NCBI GenBank assembly: GCA_016758965.1
Contig: JAEPRB010000036.1
Location: 1 to 64,000, forward strand
Direction: 5' to 3'
From: Circinella minor
Lineage: Eukaryota > Mucoromycota > Mucoromycetes > Mucorales > Lichtheimiaceae
DNA length: 64,000 bases
In this document: piece after piece, positions 22,971 through 35,742 of the stretch
Layout: each line of letters starts with the position of its first letter
Position numbering within the stretch: position 1 is the stretch's first letter
Notes under the pieces: generated by a model
What the model was told of the DNA's origin: nothing
Database searches by the model: none
What the model saw: the letters and a program-made list of their open reading frames with translations, nothing else
Position numbers and translations under genes: made by a program

Positions 22971-24334
22971 TCATGAACTACGATGAGTAGAAGTAGCAAA
23001 AGGGGGTGGGGAAAGTGATTTGACACGGCGTTCGCCTTTGATGACTGATGCATCAGCCAAGGCTGCAGTGGCAGAAAATGGAGGTAGCTTTTGAGATGAA
23101 TTTGAAGATAATGGGCCACGAGAGGGTATCCTGCCCACGCTTGTATCGATAGGTGGTAAAACTGGTTTAGCGGAACGAGGTGAAGGTGTTGATAAAGGTG
23201 GTTGAGAATGATGATTATGATTATGATTAGGATGATGTGGAGGTGGAGGGGGTAATGCAGGTTTTCCTGTTGTTTGTTTATTATTATTGTTATTAGATGT
23301 TGTTGATGTCGTCGTTGTGGTAGCATTTGTTGCTGTAGTGACTAATGGATTGGGCAACGTCCTAGCTCTCTTATTTTTTTCTACTGCATTGTTACCACGT
23401 TGCAGTTTTGCTTTGAGTACTTCCATTACTTGATCATGAGAAAGCTTGGCATCGTGGGGTCTCTTCTTTCCAATACCATTCTTTTGTTTATGGTCATAAT
23501 AATAAGAAGGTCGTGTCGTAATTGCCGTTTGTGGCTGTGGTGTATGTTGGGATTTAGAATTCTGCTGTTGTTGTTTGTGTTGCTCATGATGAGACGAAGG
23601 AGGACAAAGTGGATGCGCAGAGTGTGGGTAATAGCCCGCTGGAGAAACTGGTTGATGATGTTGATGATCACTCGTGACACGTGCAATCACTTGTTGTTGA
23701 AATGGAGGTAAACTATGATACGATGTGGGGTGATGTTGATGAATACTATCACTATCATTATTATTACTGTTATTATTACTATTATCATTATTATGTTGTG
23801 GTTGCTGCTGTTGCTGTGGTGGTTGCTGGTGTTGATGATGTGACAATTGTTGTTGCTGAGAAGTTTGTGGTTGTTGTGATGATGAAGAGGAAGATGATGG
23901 ATAGATAACCGCACCAGGCGGTGGTTGTGGATAAGATCTTAAAGCATCCATATCCATCATCCTTTGTTGAATACGTGTTCGTTCAATTTGTAGGGTACTT
24001 TGCGCTGTTTGTTTCTATGGTTCCCAAAAACAAAAATTGTTTGTTATTATGTATTGCTCTTTCTTTTCTTTTTACTTTTCTTTGAATTCCCCCCTTCTAT
24101 TCCCAATAGATAGATAATTTTATAGATACATAGATATATATATATATCATACTATACCTTATCTTCCTCCGCTTTAGCAATTAAAACAAGCTTTAATATT
24201 TCGGGATCATGTTGATAATTATCCAAAATCTCTTTGATAGTAATGTCTGATGAAGAGGATGGAATAGGCCACTGAAATGCCGAAGGAGGACGCTCGGTGC
24301 TGCTGCTATTTAATGACGAATGGGTGTTCGCCAT
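22971..24334 (-). CDS. Low-complexity Q/H/N/S/P-rich probable regulatory protein
   Basis: Two exons, 24334-24158 and 24014-22971, in frame, giving 406 residues. The start ATG at 24334 follows an A/T-rich leader. Only the N-terminal part looks folded: residues about 35-85 predict helices and read IKEILDNYQHDPEILKLVL, then IAKAEEDK and LQIERTRIQQRMMDMD across the splice junction. The rest is disordered: Ser, Gln and His runs, Asn runs, then a short basic helix-like segment SHDQVMEVLKAKLQRG with KKRPHD before it, a possible nuclear signal, and Pro-rich motifs LPPPPPHH and SLSPPPF. Composition suggests a transcriptional or signalling regulator, but no DNA-binding domain is visible and I do not name a function. 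It is convergent with the PDI gene. Confidence 0.75.
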
Positions 24335-25887
24335 GACCTCTCCTTAATTCTTTTTTTTTTTGCCGAAATGTGTTTTATAAGAAAATGTGTTTTTTTTTTG
24401 TTCTTAAGGGGAAAATAGCAACCTGAATGATAAAGTATAGAACGATAATAAATAAATAAATAAAAAGACAAGAGACAAAAGGAAGAGAAAGAAAGAGGAA
24501 AAGGGGAGGGATAAAAGAAAAAAAAAAGAAATGGACACGGAGTAGCAAGCCGTTTTTAGATGTAGTATAAGTGGAGGCTTTGTTACACTTTTTTTTTTTT
24601 TTACAAAAACGTTAATAACAAATCTCGGCTTTAGCTTACAAAAACTGATTCTAGTTAATTAATTCAATTATTGTGTTAAACTTTGTTAAACTTCTGTACT
24701 CTCTCCTTCTCTCTCTTCCTCTGTTTCCCACACACACACACACACATGCACACACATATATATAATACAATATAATATAATACCAGACCATTTATTTCTA
24801 CCTCAATTATATAAAAGCAGCAAGTTGTATTGCCAAACATGAAAGAATGATCTGCGTCCTCAATCCCCGCACTAATAAAATCAACGCTTTTTTGATTTCA
24901 GTTTATAAAACAGTTACAACTGAGTAAAAAAAAGGAAATAAAAATAAAAAGGAAATGACGATCCCTTTTTTTTCCTCTTTTTATATTATTGGGGTAAAAA
25001 AAAAATACAATTTTGTAATATCATTACTTAATACCTGATAAAAAGAAACAATGTCAAGTTCAATCTTTAAAGACTTATAATAATAATAATAAACTGTTGT
25101 CTGGAACCCTTTCTCCCCTATTTTTATAAACATAAAAAAATATTCGGTGTTGTGTTACTTGAATGGAAATACTCTATTTTTTTTTCGGTGCCATTGACGG
25201 GATGTTATAAACCAAAAATTCTATATATAATAGCTTCATATGAGTATCAATGAAATATGAAAAAAAGGGTTCTCCGACTTTAATAAGTATGTATAAGCGG
25301 GAATAAGTTTTGGGTCATCCTATATATAAAAAAAAACAAGTCAACAACCATAGTTTCATTTTATAACCAAGCTTTACATCTCCACTCTGTTATTTTTTTT
25401 TAAAAAAAAAGCTGCTTATTTTTTGTACAACGTCAGAAATATGGAGCAATTAGTATAATTTGAGGCACCATGCGGAGATGTCTCCACTAATTTTTTTTTT
25501 CTTCGCGTGGTAAAGTTAGCCCACCAGCTTTTTCTTTTTTTTCTTTTTTTACAACTGACATCATTTGCATGACCTGGTACAGAGCATGCTAAATAAATTT
25601 CATTACCATCCATCTATTAATTCGGTATAGCGTTTATTTCCTATTTATATTTTTTCGTTAGTTGTTACTAATTATAATTAATCTATGTACTGATGAGAAC
25701 CGTTATTATTATAATGAATTTTATTCTAATACTATTTGAAACTGCTAAAAACTATGTACTATATAGCGAAGAATAATTAATCAATCAATATAATCAACTA
25801 GAAGACCGATTACTACTCAATACTATTTCTCTGTAAATGTATAAAAGTTGCTGTTAAAAATTGATAAGCCAACAATAACTGAGTATA
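24335..25887. other. Intergenic region
   Basis: AT-rich, no gene supported. It includes a (CA)n run at 24728-24756 and multiple poly-A/T tracts. The first 300 bases are the probable promoter of the minus-strand low-complexity gene. The open frame 25416-25613 (-) has no recognisable motif. Confidence 0.5.
24728..24756. repeat. CA microsatellite
   Basis: CACACA run with one TG interruption, between the low-complexity gene promoter and the pseudogene region. Confidence 0.8.
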
Positions 25888-27232
25888 GGAGTCCAGGTTC
25901 ATGAGCATTTTTCAGGTTGACCACCTTTATAAAACCAACGATCATTATTATATGTTCCACAAGCTGGAGACATGCTGCATAAATGGATAGATTAGTTAGT
26001 CTTTGTGGAACAGAATGTGGGCTTATATATTTGTTTATTATTATTTAAGTTTGTATTAGCTATACAATTTAGTTATTAACTTGTACAAATGCTTTATGAC
26101 TAAAAAAACATTGAGTAGCATGAACAGGGATAGCTGTAACAGCAATATAAATTGGGCTGTCACATAAGTAACTAACGAAAAATACCTATACATATAATAA
26201 TTTTAAAATGTAGTAGAACATGAGCAAGTGTATAAGGTATCTACATGCTAAATGTAAACGAATGTTCTTTTCAATATTGCACATTCAATCAAAACATATA
26301 TCTAACCGACCATAATAATAATCCCTGATTCTAGTATTGGCACACTTCATCGTAATCCTAGACTTTTTTTTCTTTCTTTATTACTTACCTATTTGTTATT
26401 ATCAGAGCCAATTAAAAAATGTCCCAATCATGCACGTAAGCTCCCGTACAATGCTCGACGGTTCATATAATAGAGCATGGATCTACTACCGTTGAATCAA
26501 TATGATAAAGTTCATTAGATGCCCATGTGAGTAATTTATTCACTACATAACTTGCATCCATCATACTATTATAGCTATTTTTACGTTAACTGGGGGGGGG
26601 AGAGAAGGACCCGGAGAAGATTAATTGACAAGACATATATGTGATTGTTGTTTCAGTTTATACTCATATATCTTTTAGTGCGATGGCTGTATATATAAAG
26701 TTATATTAAAAAGAAAATACTTCATATGATGGCGACATAAAACAACGTTAAAAATAGATTTAAGTGCTTTAGTAACTTTAAGGATAAAAAGGATTTTAGA
26801 ATAAAAATACTAGATAGCACCTAGTTCTTTATTTGTTGTTATTGTTTGTTACAGTAGTAACGTTTTTTTGGCCACTTTTGGTGGATAATTTTTGCTAATT
26901 TGTTTCAGGTAATAAAACAGGACATCAATAAATAAAGCGAAATGTAGAACCGAAACATGGTTCACCGACACTTAATACTGTGTTATAAACCGCATGTTGA
27001 AGTTCTAAATTATTATTACCATTAGCAGCAGCATTTCATTACTTCTTTTCTAAAAAAAAAAAAAAAAAATTATAATAATAGTATCATACAGATATTAATT
27101 TGTATATCTACACTTTATCCAAATATGATCAAAATGATTAGAAAAACTGTGTATTATGAAAGTGTTCCTTCTTATTCATTATTATTAAAACTTTCAATAA
27201 TGTTAAATGTACCAACTGGTGTACACTGAAAT
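25888..27232 (-). pseudogene. Multi-exon pseudogene, family unrecognised
   Basis: Read on the minus strand, several exon-like blocks appear in order: about 27230-27110 (QCTPVGTFNIIESFNNN with stops after), about 27035-26925 (LELQHAVYNTVLSVGEPCFG then stop), 26568-26390 (YVVNKLLTWASNELYHIDS, VEHCTGAYVHDWDIF with two internal stops, ending at a GTAAGT donor), 26186-26070 (SYLCDSPIYIAVTAIPVHAT) and 25975-25903 (SPACGTYNNDRWFYKGGQP, KCS, stop). Spaced Cys, Asn-Trp-rich composition and block order suggest an extracellular or cell-surface protein that has lost function. Stops inside otherwise good coding blocks argue for decay rather than unusual splicing. I do not recognise the family. Confidence 0.5.
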
Positions 27233-28448
27233 CACATCATCATGTAGATAGTTGCTGTATAAATATATATATATATGTAAATAATAAATATGCTAACAGT
27301 GGGGGTGAACTTGAAACTTTTATTCACTCATGATCATCGATATTGGAAATGCCAGAAATTAGTTTCAAGGATAATAAAGTAAGTGTAATTTTTTTTTTTA
27401 CCGATTCATAAACAAGATTTTATATGTGAGTCTAAGTGAGTTAGCAGATATATATAATGTATTAAACGTATTATGTAGCTCCAAAGTAGAAAAATTTCTC
27501 ATTATATTATATAAAAGCATAATAAAGAAAAAACAAATGACTAATCAGCTTGAATTATTTTATATATTTTTACTATATATAAAAATAAGAAAGAGTTATT
27601 ACTGTATATGATTGAGCAAAAGGGTACTAAAAATTACAGGTTAATTTTATCAATTGTGAAAATCCGTTTATAATATTATTTTTCTTCTTTTTCCTTTTGT
27701 ACATACTCCACATGATGTTCATCAATATTGTTATTAGCAGCTATATTTCGGCTTTTAATATCAGTTTTTCGTTTTTTCCATTATAGTTGTTCCGGATACT
27801 TTTACGTATGGGAGAGAAAGTCATATTTCGTCTAAATTATAAAGAAAATATCATTGCTCTGCTGCGAATGTTGTATGAACGATTATACACAGTATGTCAT
27901 GAAAAATAGTCCTATACATACTTCCTTTTCAATTTGTATAGTTCATGTACAATCTTCAAAATCTTTAAACGGACACAATTTCACCAAATTCCTAGAGACT
28001 TCAAAAATTCATTGTTACTTTTATATCTTCTCTGACTGCATATAATAAATAATGCCATTTGGATTAACTCTGAACTTTTTGGGAGTTCATATCTATATTG
28101 TTAGAAACGATATTTTAAAAAGCACGACTATGATAAAAGCTGATGTATTGAAATAGCTTTTTTTTATAGTAAAAGAACAGATTTATATTACCTACCAATT
28201 TTAAACACGTATCACGGCTTCTAAAGTATAAAATTGGTACAACGTCAATAGCCAACTCCATTCATGCACTTTAGAAATATTTCCTTGTGCGGGTAAAATG
28301 TTGTGCCAGGTCTGAGCTAATTCTTTAATTTCTTTCTTTCCGGAAATCGTTCCTATACATCAAAACCCTCCTTTTATTTTATTTTTTTTTAACTTGAACC
28401 AACCTTTCCCCTCTTCCTTTTTGACAAGCTCTATATACATACAAAATA
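27233..28448. other. Intergenic region with one coding-like fragment
   Basis: No complete gene. On the minus strand 28340-28222 reads as an open protein-like block (ELAQTWHNILPAQGN, then SKVHEWSWLLTLYQFYTLEA). It has no partner exons that I can join. The last ~150 bases, C/T-rich, are the probable leader of the F-box gene. Confidence 0.35.
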
Positions 28449-30658
28449 ATGTTCGATTCGAGTGCATCAAAAAAACATAAAATACCTGACAATCCAGAAT
28501 CAACACGAATCGATACTAAAAATAATAATGTACTTGATCAAGCTGTCGGAATGACAAAAGTAGCACTTAGCAATGCGGACTACGATGCAGCGATTGGACT
28601 TTCCACACCTGCCATTCATGACTTTTTAAATAACGTCATCAACTTGCTCCGAATGAGGGCTGCTGCTTGGGCACAAAAAGGACAATACGATAAAGCACTT
28701 CAAGATACATCAGCTATTATGACTTATGCTCCAATGGATCCAACTGGATATTTATGTACGGCTCGTCAATATGCAGAACAAGGTTTTCAAGTACGTGCGA
28801 TTGATGTTCTTAAAAGAGGATTAGAACGTGTACCAACCAATGACCAACAGTATGAAACATTATGGAAAGAAAAGCAACAAGCCAAAAAGCGATACGCACA
28901 TCGTTTGGATGTATTTGCTTATGTACCTTGTGACGTCGTATTTCGAATCATTGAATTTATACCTTTGGAAACCATTACTCAATGCACACGAGTATCATCT
29001 AGTTGGCGGGGATATATTGTAAATGATCCAAAACTCTGGCAAAGGATAGATGTTTATTCATTCACAGGAGAAGGAGTATTGTCTCCTTACAAGTTGTTAC
29101 CCTCCATCTCACACCATGTAAAAGAACTTAGTTTACCACAAGGAAAACAAGCAAAAAATTGTACAGAATTGATTAAAACGCTGGATTTTTCAAATCTTCA
29201 ATCACTACGAGTGAAACGTACTGGTAAGCATATACAAAAATTGGATAATGAGAAAAAAAAAGAAAAAGGGGAAGGGGAGGAAGGATATTAAAAAAAAAGT
29301 GGGTATAATATGTGTCACAGTGTATATACGTATATCATAAAGCTTGTTACCAACAAGAAAAGTACCCCATTCATTTAATAACTTAATCTTTTCGTTTCTT
29401 TTTATTCTGTGTAGTTCCTAGTTACAAATTACAAAATCATTATTCACAATTATGTTCTGCTTTGACCAATATTGCCAATACATTAGAACTATTAGATGTT
29501 TATTTTGAAGGAACGGATGATATACCCCATTTATCGGATATTTTATCAATTTGTCGCAGCCTTACAACCATCAAGTTTACGACTAAAGTACCAGAAGCAA
29601 TCACCACATCTCTGTCGCTGACCTATTTAACCAAACTCACAAATATTGAATTATCAACAACTGATCGAATTCATAGTAGTGATCTACAAAATCTTTTCCA
29701 ACATTCCCCACATCTTCGCTCACTTTATATCTATGTTTGTCGCGATGATATCTATGACACTGTCCAAAAATATTGTCCAAAACTTGAGGAACTCTCAGTC
29801 AATGGTAGAGCATGGTGGGTAAGAAAACGACATTTTTCATTTGATGAAGTTGATAATAAAAATAACAATAATAATTCAACACCATCACCACCGTCATCCC
29901 CACCTTCTACAGGTGGACTAAAAGTGTTAACCTGTCACAGTCTCGAATCACCAATTTCCATAATCTCAGCTTTGGAAAAACATCATACGACATTACAATC
30001 ATTGGAAATACGAATCATGTTTGGACTGCAATTAATAGAATTTCCCCATCATTTTGCCGCTTATCCTATTACCAATTTAAAGTTTTTTCGAATCGATTAT
30101 ATCCCTCTAGCTGTATGTCTTCAACTGGACACTCTATTGAAACTAACACCAAATCTTCAATGTTTACATTTATGTAATTCCCGACATAACTTGATCCCAG
30201 ATAATACATTCAAGGCTATCGCAGCAATGCCAAGGATTACAGAGATACGTCTTATTCGATGTAATTTCAATGCATCAAAGTTGGAAGAACTATTGAAGGC
30301 CTATGGATCAAACACAACAAAATCATCATCATTAGATACGTTAAGTATCAAAGATTGTGCTGGATTGAGGGACTCTATTTTAGAAACATGTGCCAAGATC
30401 CAAAGCTTATCGGATATCACAATCAGTATGAGTGAAGGAAAAATGAACAAGGAAAGTGTCAAAACATTTATACAAGATGTTGCATTATTACCACATCTCA
30501 AACAGCTTTGCATTGGTCACACGGAAATGACGGAAGAGGATTTGCAAGCTCTTAGTGGTAACCCAAGTTTATCACTGATTCATCTTATATCTATCCATGG
30601 TGTTACACAGACGCAAATCAAACATGTAATTCCTTCTAATGTCACCGTACGATTCTAA
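28449..30658 (+). CDS. TPR/F-box/leucine-rich-repeat protein, Dia2/Pof3-like
   Basis: Substrate receptor of an SCF ubiquitin ligase. Exons 28449-29223 and 29415-30658 give 672 residues. In order: TPR-like helical repeats at about 20-150 (YDAAIGLSTPAIHDF, WAQKGQYDKALQDTS, then RGLERVPTN), an F-box at about 153-200 (YVPCDVVFRIIEFIPLETI, then RVSSSWRGYI) and leucine-rich repeats over about 220-672 (for example SLTTIKF, LRSLYIYV, LQCLHLCNS, ITEIRLIRCNF). This three-part order is that of S. cerevisiae Dia2 and S. pombe Pof3, which act in genome stability and replisome disassembly; orthology is inferred from architecture only. An Asn/Ser/Pro-rich linker interrupts the LRRs near residue 400. The intron begins GTAAGC at 29224. 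Confidence 0.85.
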
Positions 30659-33017
30659 AGCAAAAAGGTTTTAAAAATGTTGCCATGTATATTCCATATT
30701 AACAGTGCGTATTAATATTATTAATTAATTATAAATCCATTTGTATTGAATTGTTATTTTACTATTATTTCTTAAGGTTGTACATAACATATATAGACAA
30801 TAATATACCAACTAGTAAAAAAATTAATTTCATTAAATAAGACAAGTCTACTCATACCCTTATTTGAGTGTCACTCTATATGTACATTCTCCAATTCTTT
30901 TGTAAACTTTCTAGTCAATACATCGTCTATACTTCGTGATGTATGAAAAGAAAAAAGAAATAGGAATAAAAAAATGTATTAATAAACCTAGGTTTGGAAA
31001 CGTTTGGAAATTATCAAGTAACAAGTAGATTTAGTAGCAGTAACAATAACGTTTGATGCTATAATCAACATCAGTATATGGATGGGGTTTATGCAATACG
31101 TCATCAATCTCAACAATATTATGAAATATTCTTTGAGCAGAATATGAAATAGACAGTAAATACCACCAGTACGTAGTGGTAAACTTGTTCAACATAAAGT
31201 GAGAAAATAGGTGACATAATAGCACAATTTTCTCTCAGGGATGGGGATTTTCATATTAAATCTATACATACTCTCTGCTGTATAATAGTTTACTACTATT
31301 ATAAATGTATGGTGGTATTTTTAGAACAGACCACAGCTTATCTGGGAGCTTGTTGCTTGAATGAATTGTTGAACCTTATATTGATATGTATAACTCGTCG
31401 TGATTATGTTGGTGTTCGGATGATGACTAGCATATTATTATAATAAACTTGACTTTAACTACTGTAACTACTATTAATTTTCCAAAAAACTATAAGTATT
31501 CTAGTTATTGTACTATCAGATGTGATTTATTTATATAAAGAAAAAGCAGCGCAAAAACTAATTGAATAACGTATATATACCATTACTACCAATTATTCGC
31601 TTACGTATTATGTTTATTATCTTAATTTCGTTATAAATAACAAAGGTCGATATCATGATTTATATACTCACAACAATTGAGTATAGAACACGTTACGCGA
31701 TCAAATGTTGAAGATTAGCTACTATCAGGGGAAGGATAATCATGCAAAGATGTTTCAAATGTTGAAAAAATGATATATCTATATAGGAATGGAAGTTAAG
31801 ATAAGGAAGTCTATAAAATAATAAATGTGTTTTCTGACATTTGACTAACTCTTCAATCTATACAACAGTATAAAACACATTACATTTCAAAAACATAATT
31901 TAAAAAGCTTCACCTCATACACACTACAGCTAGAAGATTATGATAGATGATAGTTAAGTTCTTTAGTGGCTGATAGCAGCTTTGAAATGAAGCTAGTAAC
32001 GAAGAAATTGAGCATTTACAGCCATAGTATAAGAAACAGTCAACGAATATCATTTATAAGCCTTGCAATTAGAACATGGATTTGAAATTGATAGAGAGCA
32101 TGAACAAAATTTAAAGATGATGAGATATCGTTATAGTATATATATGTGTGTAAATAGGTACTAATGCTAATTAACAGAAATCTTATAAATTGTAAATTAA
32201 CGTTATTACGGTTAGGAATAGAAATTCTGCATGTCCTATTTCTAAAAAGTGTACAAAAAAAGCCAAACACATTGTTATATAATGAATAATAAATAAAAAC
32301 ATTTCTCTGATGTCTACAGAATGAAACAAAAGTACTGAACTTTTAAATACAGGAGAAAACAATTCATCCTTGCAAGTTAATCATTAACTAGACAACATTC
32401 AATTATAATAACATAAGTTCTTTCAAAATAAATTAAAATAGTTTTTAATTATTGAGAAAAAACCATTGCTCTGTGATGAATTACAAATAGTCCTGTATGA
32501 TCGTAAACATATATGACCACAACTATATCTACATATATTTGGGTACCGTTGGTTGAATGTTACATTGTTGATTTATCTTTAAATGTCAAGTGAGTACTCA
32601 AAGCTGTTCATTTTTATAACCTATCTCTATCTTAAGAAGATTGACTCAGTAGAAGCGTATTATCATTCTCTGGTTCATCTACAAAAATATATTAAATCGT
32701 CCGTAGAAATATGCTCGAGGATGACACAAATACTTCACATTTACCTAACATAAAATTTGATTTTTAATCCCACACTTTTTCTAAATGGATTTACCATATT
32801 CCATATCATATATCATATTCTTTTTTTATGTTAGTGAAAAGAAGGGAGAAAGACAAATGATGCGATATAGTCAAAAAATAATATTGTTATTATTTTTATT
32901 ATTTACAAGAAAGCATGTATAGAGGTAGGAGAAAACAAAGTGACATGGTGAGAAATTATGTGAAGCGTGGAAATGAAAAAAAAAAAAACAAAATATAGTA
33001 ATAATAACTGATGAAAT
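30659..33017. other. Long intergenic region
   Basis: About 2.4 kb, AT-rich, between the plus-strand F-box gene and the end of the minus-strand ribosomal protein gene. Open frames at 31031-31225 and 32040-32270 (both -) lack motifs and plausible starts. Nothing else is supported. Confidence 0.5.
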
Positions 33018-33302
33018 CTACAGCATACGACCAACAACCTTGTAACCTCGTTCAGTCTTGTTGGCTGCAGATTTTTCTGGAATTTGATCGACGTTTTGTA
33101 CCCGTACAATTTCCTTCAACTTTAAAATGAGACCCGCTGTACTAGCATTAACGGGTTGATAAGTAGATTGGTTTAATCGAAAAAGACCGAGTGTTTTTGC
33201 AGCTGCACGATAATCTTGAGAAAGACCAATGGTGGAACGTGTTAAGGTGACTTTATAATATTTGGCTGCAGTGCTGGCACTTGTGCTGAATGACCGATGC
33301 AT
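33018..33302 (-). CDS. MRPL33: Mitochondrial large-subunit ribosomal protein uL30m
   Basis: Component of the mitochondrial 54S/large ribosomal subunit. From the ATG at 33302 the ORF is 94 residues, matching the short length of fungal uL30m. A Ser/Thr/Arg-rich start (MHRSFSTSAST) looks like a targeting presequence. The uL30 core is clear: YKVTLTRSTIGLSQDYR, AAKTLGLFRLNQSTY and LKEIVRVQNVD. An open extension upstream to 33353 begins with TTG; either a non-coding leader or an upstream exon not resolved here could account for it. The C-terminus has GYKVVGRML, a lineage extension. Confidence 0.88.
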   Translation of the reverse strand: MHRSFSTSASTAAKYYKVTLTRSTIGLSQDYRAAAKTLGLFRLNQSTYQPVNASTAGLILKLKEIVRVQNVDQIPEKSAANKTERGYKVVGRML

Positions 33303-35511
33303 ACTGTATATGTTTTCTTTGTAAGAGTTGGGGTTCAAAAGGGAGTTTGACAACTTTGTGCTGGATTTGTATATTCCAGTCTTTGCGGCTTGGGTCTATT
33401 TTTTCGAAAAAAATTCACGTCACTAGGTTATAAACTGGCGTTTTCCCACTTACCTCTTTCCTCACTAGCAAACATTTATATTATTGAATAAATCTTTGGA
33501 CAATCGCTTATACAAATAATTCAAATCAGCCATTTGTTTCATTTATACACTTAACGTATTTAAGTTAATCTATTTGTAAAGCGGGTAACTATGGAAACCA
33601 GGACGTTGCTAACCAAAAAAGAGTCACACTCGTTCATATGGTAGTCAGTTATTCTTAAACTGTTGTTATCATCGAAGCTTTTCAAATTTATGCGTGCTCA
33701 CGATTGAGGAAAGTGTGTTTTGTTCTTAAAAATATGGAACGATATCTCATAAAAATAAACCCGGGGATGGATCGGTAGCGTATTGCTATTTTTGATGATA
33801 TTTGATTAAAGTTTAGCGACTATAAATCATAACAAGGAAATGTTGTCTCCATTACACAGTGCCATAATATATTATTTAATATTCATAAAGCGAAATGGTA
33901 GAGGGCCTGGAACCTTATATTACATTTTTTTAATTAAATTCTAGGGGGTACTATGGATATAAAATTATAATAATTCCATACTAATATATTTTAGTTATTA
34001 CCTTGTCACCGTTATTCAGTAATTAATTAATAATAAGAACAGTAGAGTAAAGAGATAATCAGCATCACGCTCCACAGGAGAAGTGCTTTTGGATTTATTT
34101 GAATTTTTGTTCTTTTGCTGTTTAAAAAGAAGTTGTTACTATATGGTGTTTTCTTGTATAATGCAAGAGTTATAATAAAGATACAAATATGAAAATCGGA
34201 TGACCATTGGAAAAAGCAGCGTGATATAAAAACTAGATAAAATCCCGTCAAACGTTATAATCATGCAACCTCTCTGGTTGGTTCTACATACTACAAACAC
34301 CAAACAAGGAAGTTCTCTGTCTATAAAACAAACATCATAGTATTCTCGGAACGTGTTACTACTAGCCATTTAAGTACACTCGTTCATAGCAAGTAAATAT
34401 GACCTTCAGCTATAGCTACTACTTGATACCATCCATGTAACCATTCATCTTCAAACAACATCTTTTATCCGAATCATCGGGTACTATTGCTTGGGATTCT
34501 TTCAAGTAGACACAGATGATTTTATTGATTGTAACTAATTTTACCGCTGCACCATTCCGTCTAACCATAATTGTGAATATATATTCATACTAGTAGTTTT
34601 GGTGCTATTTTCTTGTGCGTCGGATACACATAAGCGTATACACACCTATATGAAAGAATGAGACTGAGAGAGAACTTTTGTTTAGTTAGTTGTTAAAAAA
34701 TCTCATCACGATAAATGACGTTATTTATATAAAAGTTAATATTCATTTAGTGTTTAGATTCACGCGTGTTGTCAACAATGACGTTATATTTGTAATTTTT
34801 TTTTTTATGAAGGTATAATTTTCTTTTTTATTCTTGTTCTGTTGCTGACACAAAAATTATCTTTCATTGAAAGTATTAAATTAATATCATGCCACTCATG
34901 ATAATATAAACAAGGAAAAAAATAATAACGGTGAAACCCGGCAGTTTGGTGGGCCGTGCCACTCCCATGATCCACTCCGCAAAAAACTTGACCGAAAGTT
35001 TACGAAAAAAAGAGGTTTAAAGAAAGAGCCGGTAAAATTATTCTTGACCCGAGGTACAAAATATTGCGGAGTGGGACGATCGAGTCCGTTCGCAAACTTT
35101 TTTTTTTTTTTTTGGTTGTTGTAATCGAAACACACGTTCGGTGAAACGAAAGGAAACTTTAATATGGTGGAAAAGAGAAATTCTATTCTTTCATTCTAGA
35201 TCTTCCTTTCTTGGTCTTCCATAAAAATCAGATTCTTTATTATTATGGAATAAAAAAGAAAGTGATGGAAAAATAAATAATATTTATACTTTTGCTCAAT
35301 GTAAAGCAAGAAAAAAAAATTGATTGCATCATCATAACTGGATTCTGATCGTATCTAAACTTTTTTAGGTTAAAAAAATAATAAAATCCAGACCAACACT
35401 AAAAATATTACAAAGCAAGTGTTTGTTGTTTACACGAAAAAAAAAGCACGCATCGGAGTAAATCATATCATGATTGTTTTGAAACAGGTACCAAGCTGTC
35501 CAGGAATGCAT
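33303..35511. other. Intergenic region left of the transposon
   Basis: AT-rich, no gene supported. The exception is a distinctly more GC-rich island at about 34925-35160 containing a perfect 11-bp inverted repeat (34972-34982 with 35064-35074, CCACTCCGCAA). ORFs crossing this island have no recognisable protein motifs. Confidence 0.45.
34972..35074. repeat. Inverted repeat in a GC-richer island
   Basis: CCACTCCGCAA and its exact complement are 81 bp apart. Surrounding sequence repeats GGTGAAAC and CGTTCG. It could be an ncRNA, a promoter or an old element end; nothing decides between these. Confidence 0.45.
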
Positions 35512-35514
35512 TAG

Positions 35515-35552
35515 AGCATTCGCAGCGGTCCTTGTAAAAAAAAGCTTGTAAA
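35515..35552 (+). repeat. Left terminal inverted repeat
   Basis: 38 bp starting GAGCATTCGCAGCGGTCC and ending GCTTGTAA; pairs with 38361-38397. TTA target copy at 35512-35514. Confidence 0.92.
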
Positions 35553-35591
35553 TTGAGACTTGTAAAATTTTTGTAACACTACAAGGCAAAT

Positions 35592-35630
35592 ACTCACAAT
35601 GGTCCTTGTAAAATTAGCTTGTAAACTTGG
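35592..35630 (+). repeat. Left subterminal copy of the terminus motif
   Basis: ACTCACAATGGTCCTTGTAA followed by an A-rich stretch and GCTTGTAA repeats the terminal motif in the same orientation about 77 bp inward. Likely an additional transposase or Myb-protein binding site, by analogy with PIF/Harbinger elements. Confidence 0.6.
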
Positions 35631-35742
35631 ACGTGTAACGTGAAAGTCATACCTCAGTGAAAGAAACTGAAAAAAAAGCACAGGGTTGAGTATTATTTTA
35701 GGTTGAGTTTTTTCTTTTTAATCTCTCTTCAATCAATTTTAA

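Noticed and set aside
23400..23908. Plus-strand frames opposite the Q/H-rich protein
   Set aside because: Shadows of CAA/CAT repeats; the minus-strand frame is longer and splices in frame to an upstream exon with an ATG.
28051..28110. MPFGLT-like reading on the plus strand, as in reverse transcriptases of LTR retrotransposons
   Set aside because: Only six residues match, the continuation (LNFLGVHIYIV) does not follow the family, stops precede it immediately, and no other retrotransposon domain is near.
31031..31225. 64-residue minus-strand frame in the 30.7-33.0 kb gap
   Set aside because: No homologous motif recognised, no splice partners and ordinary composition.
33303..33353. Upstream extension of the uL30m frame
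   Set aside because: It starts with TTG; the ATG at 33302 gives a protein of family length with a plausible targeting sequence.
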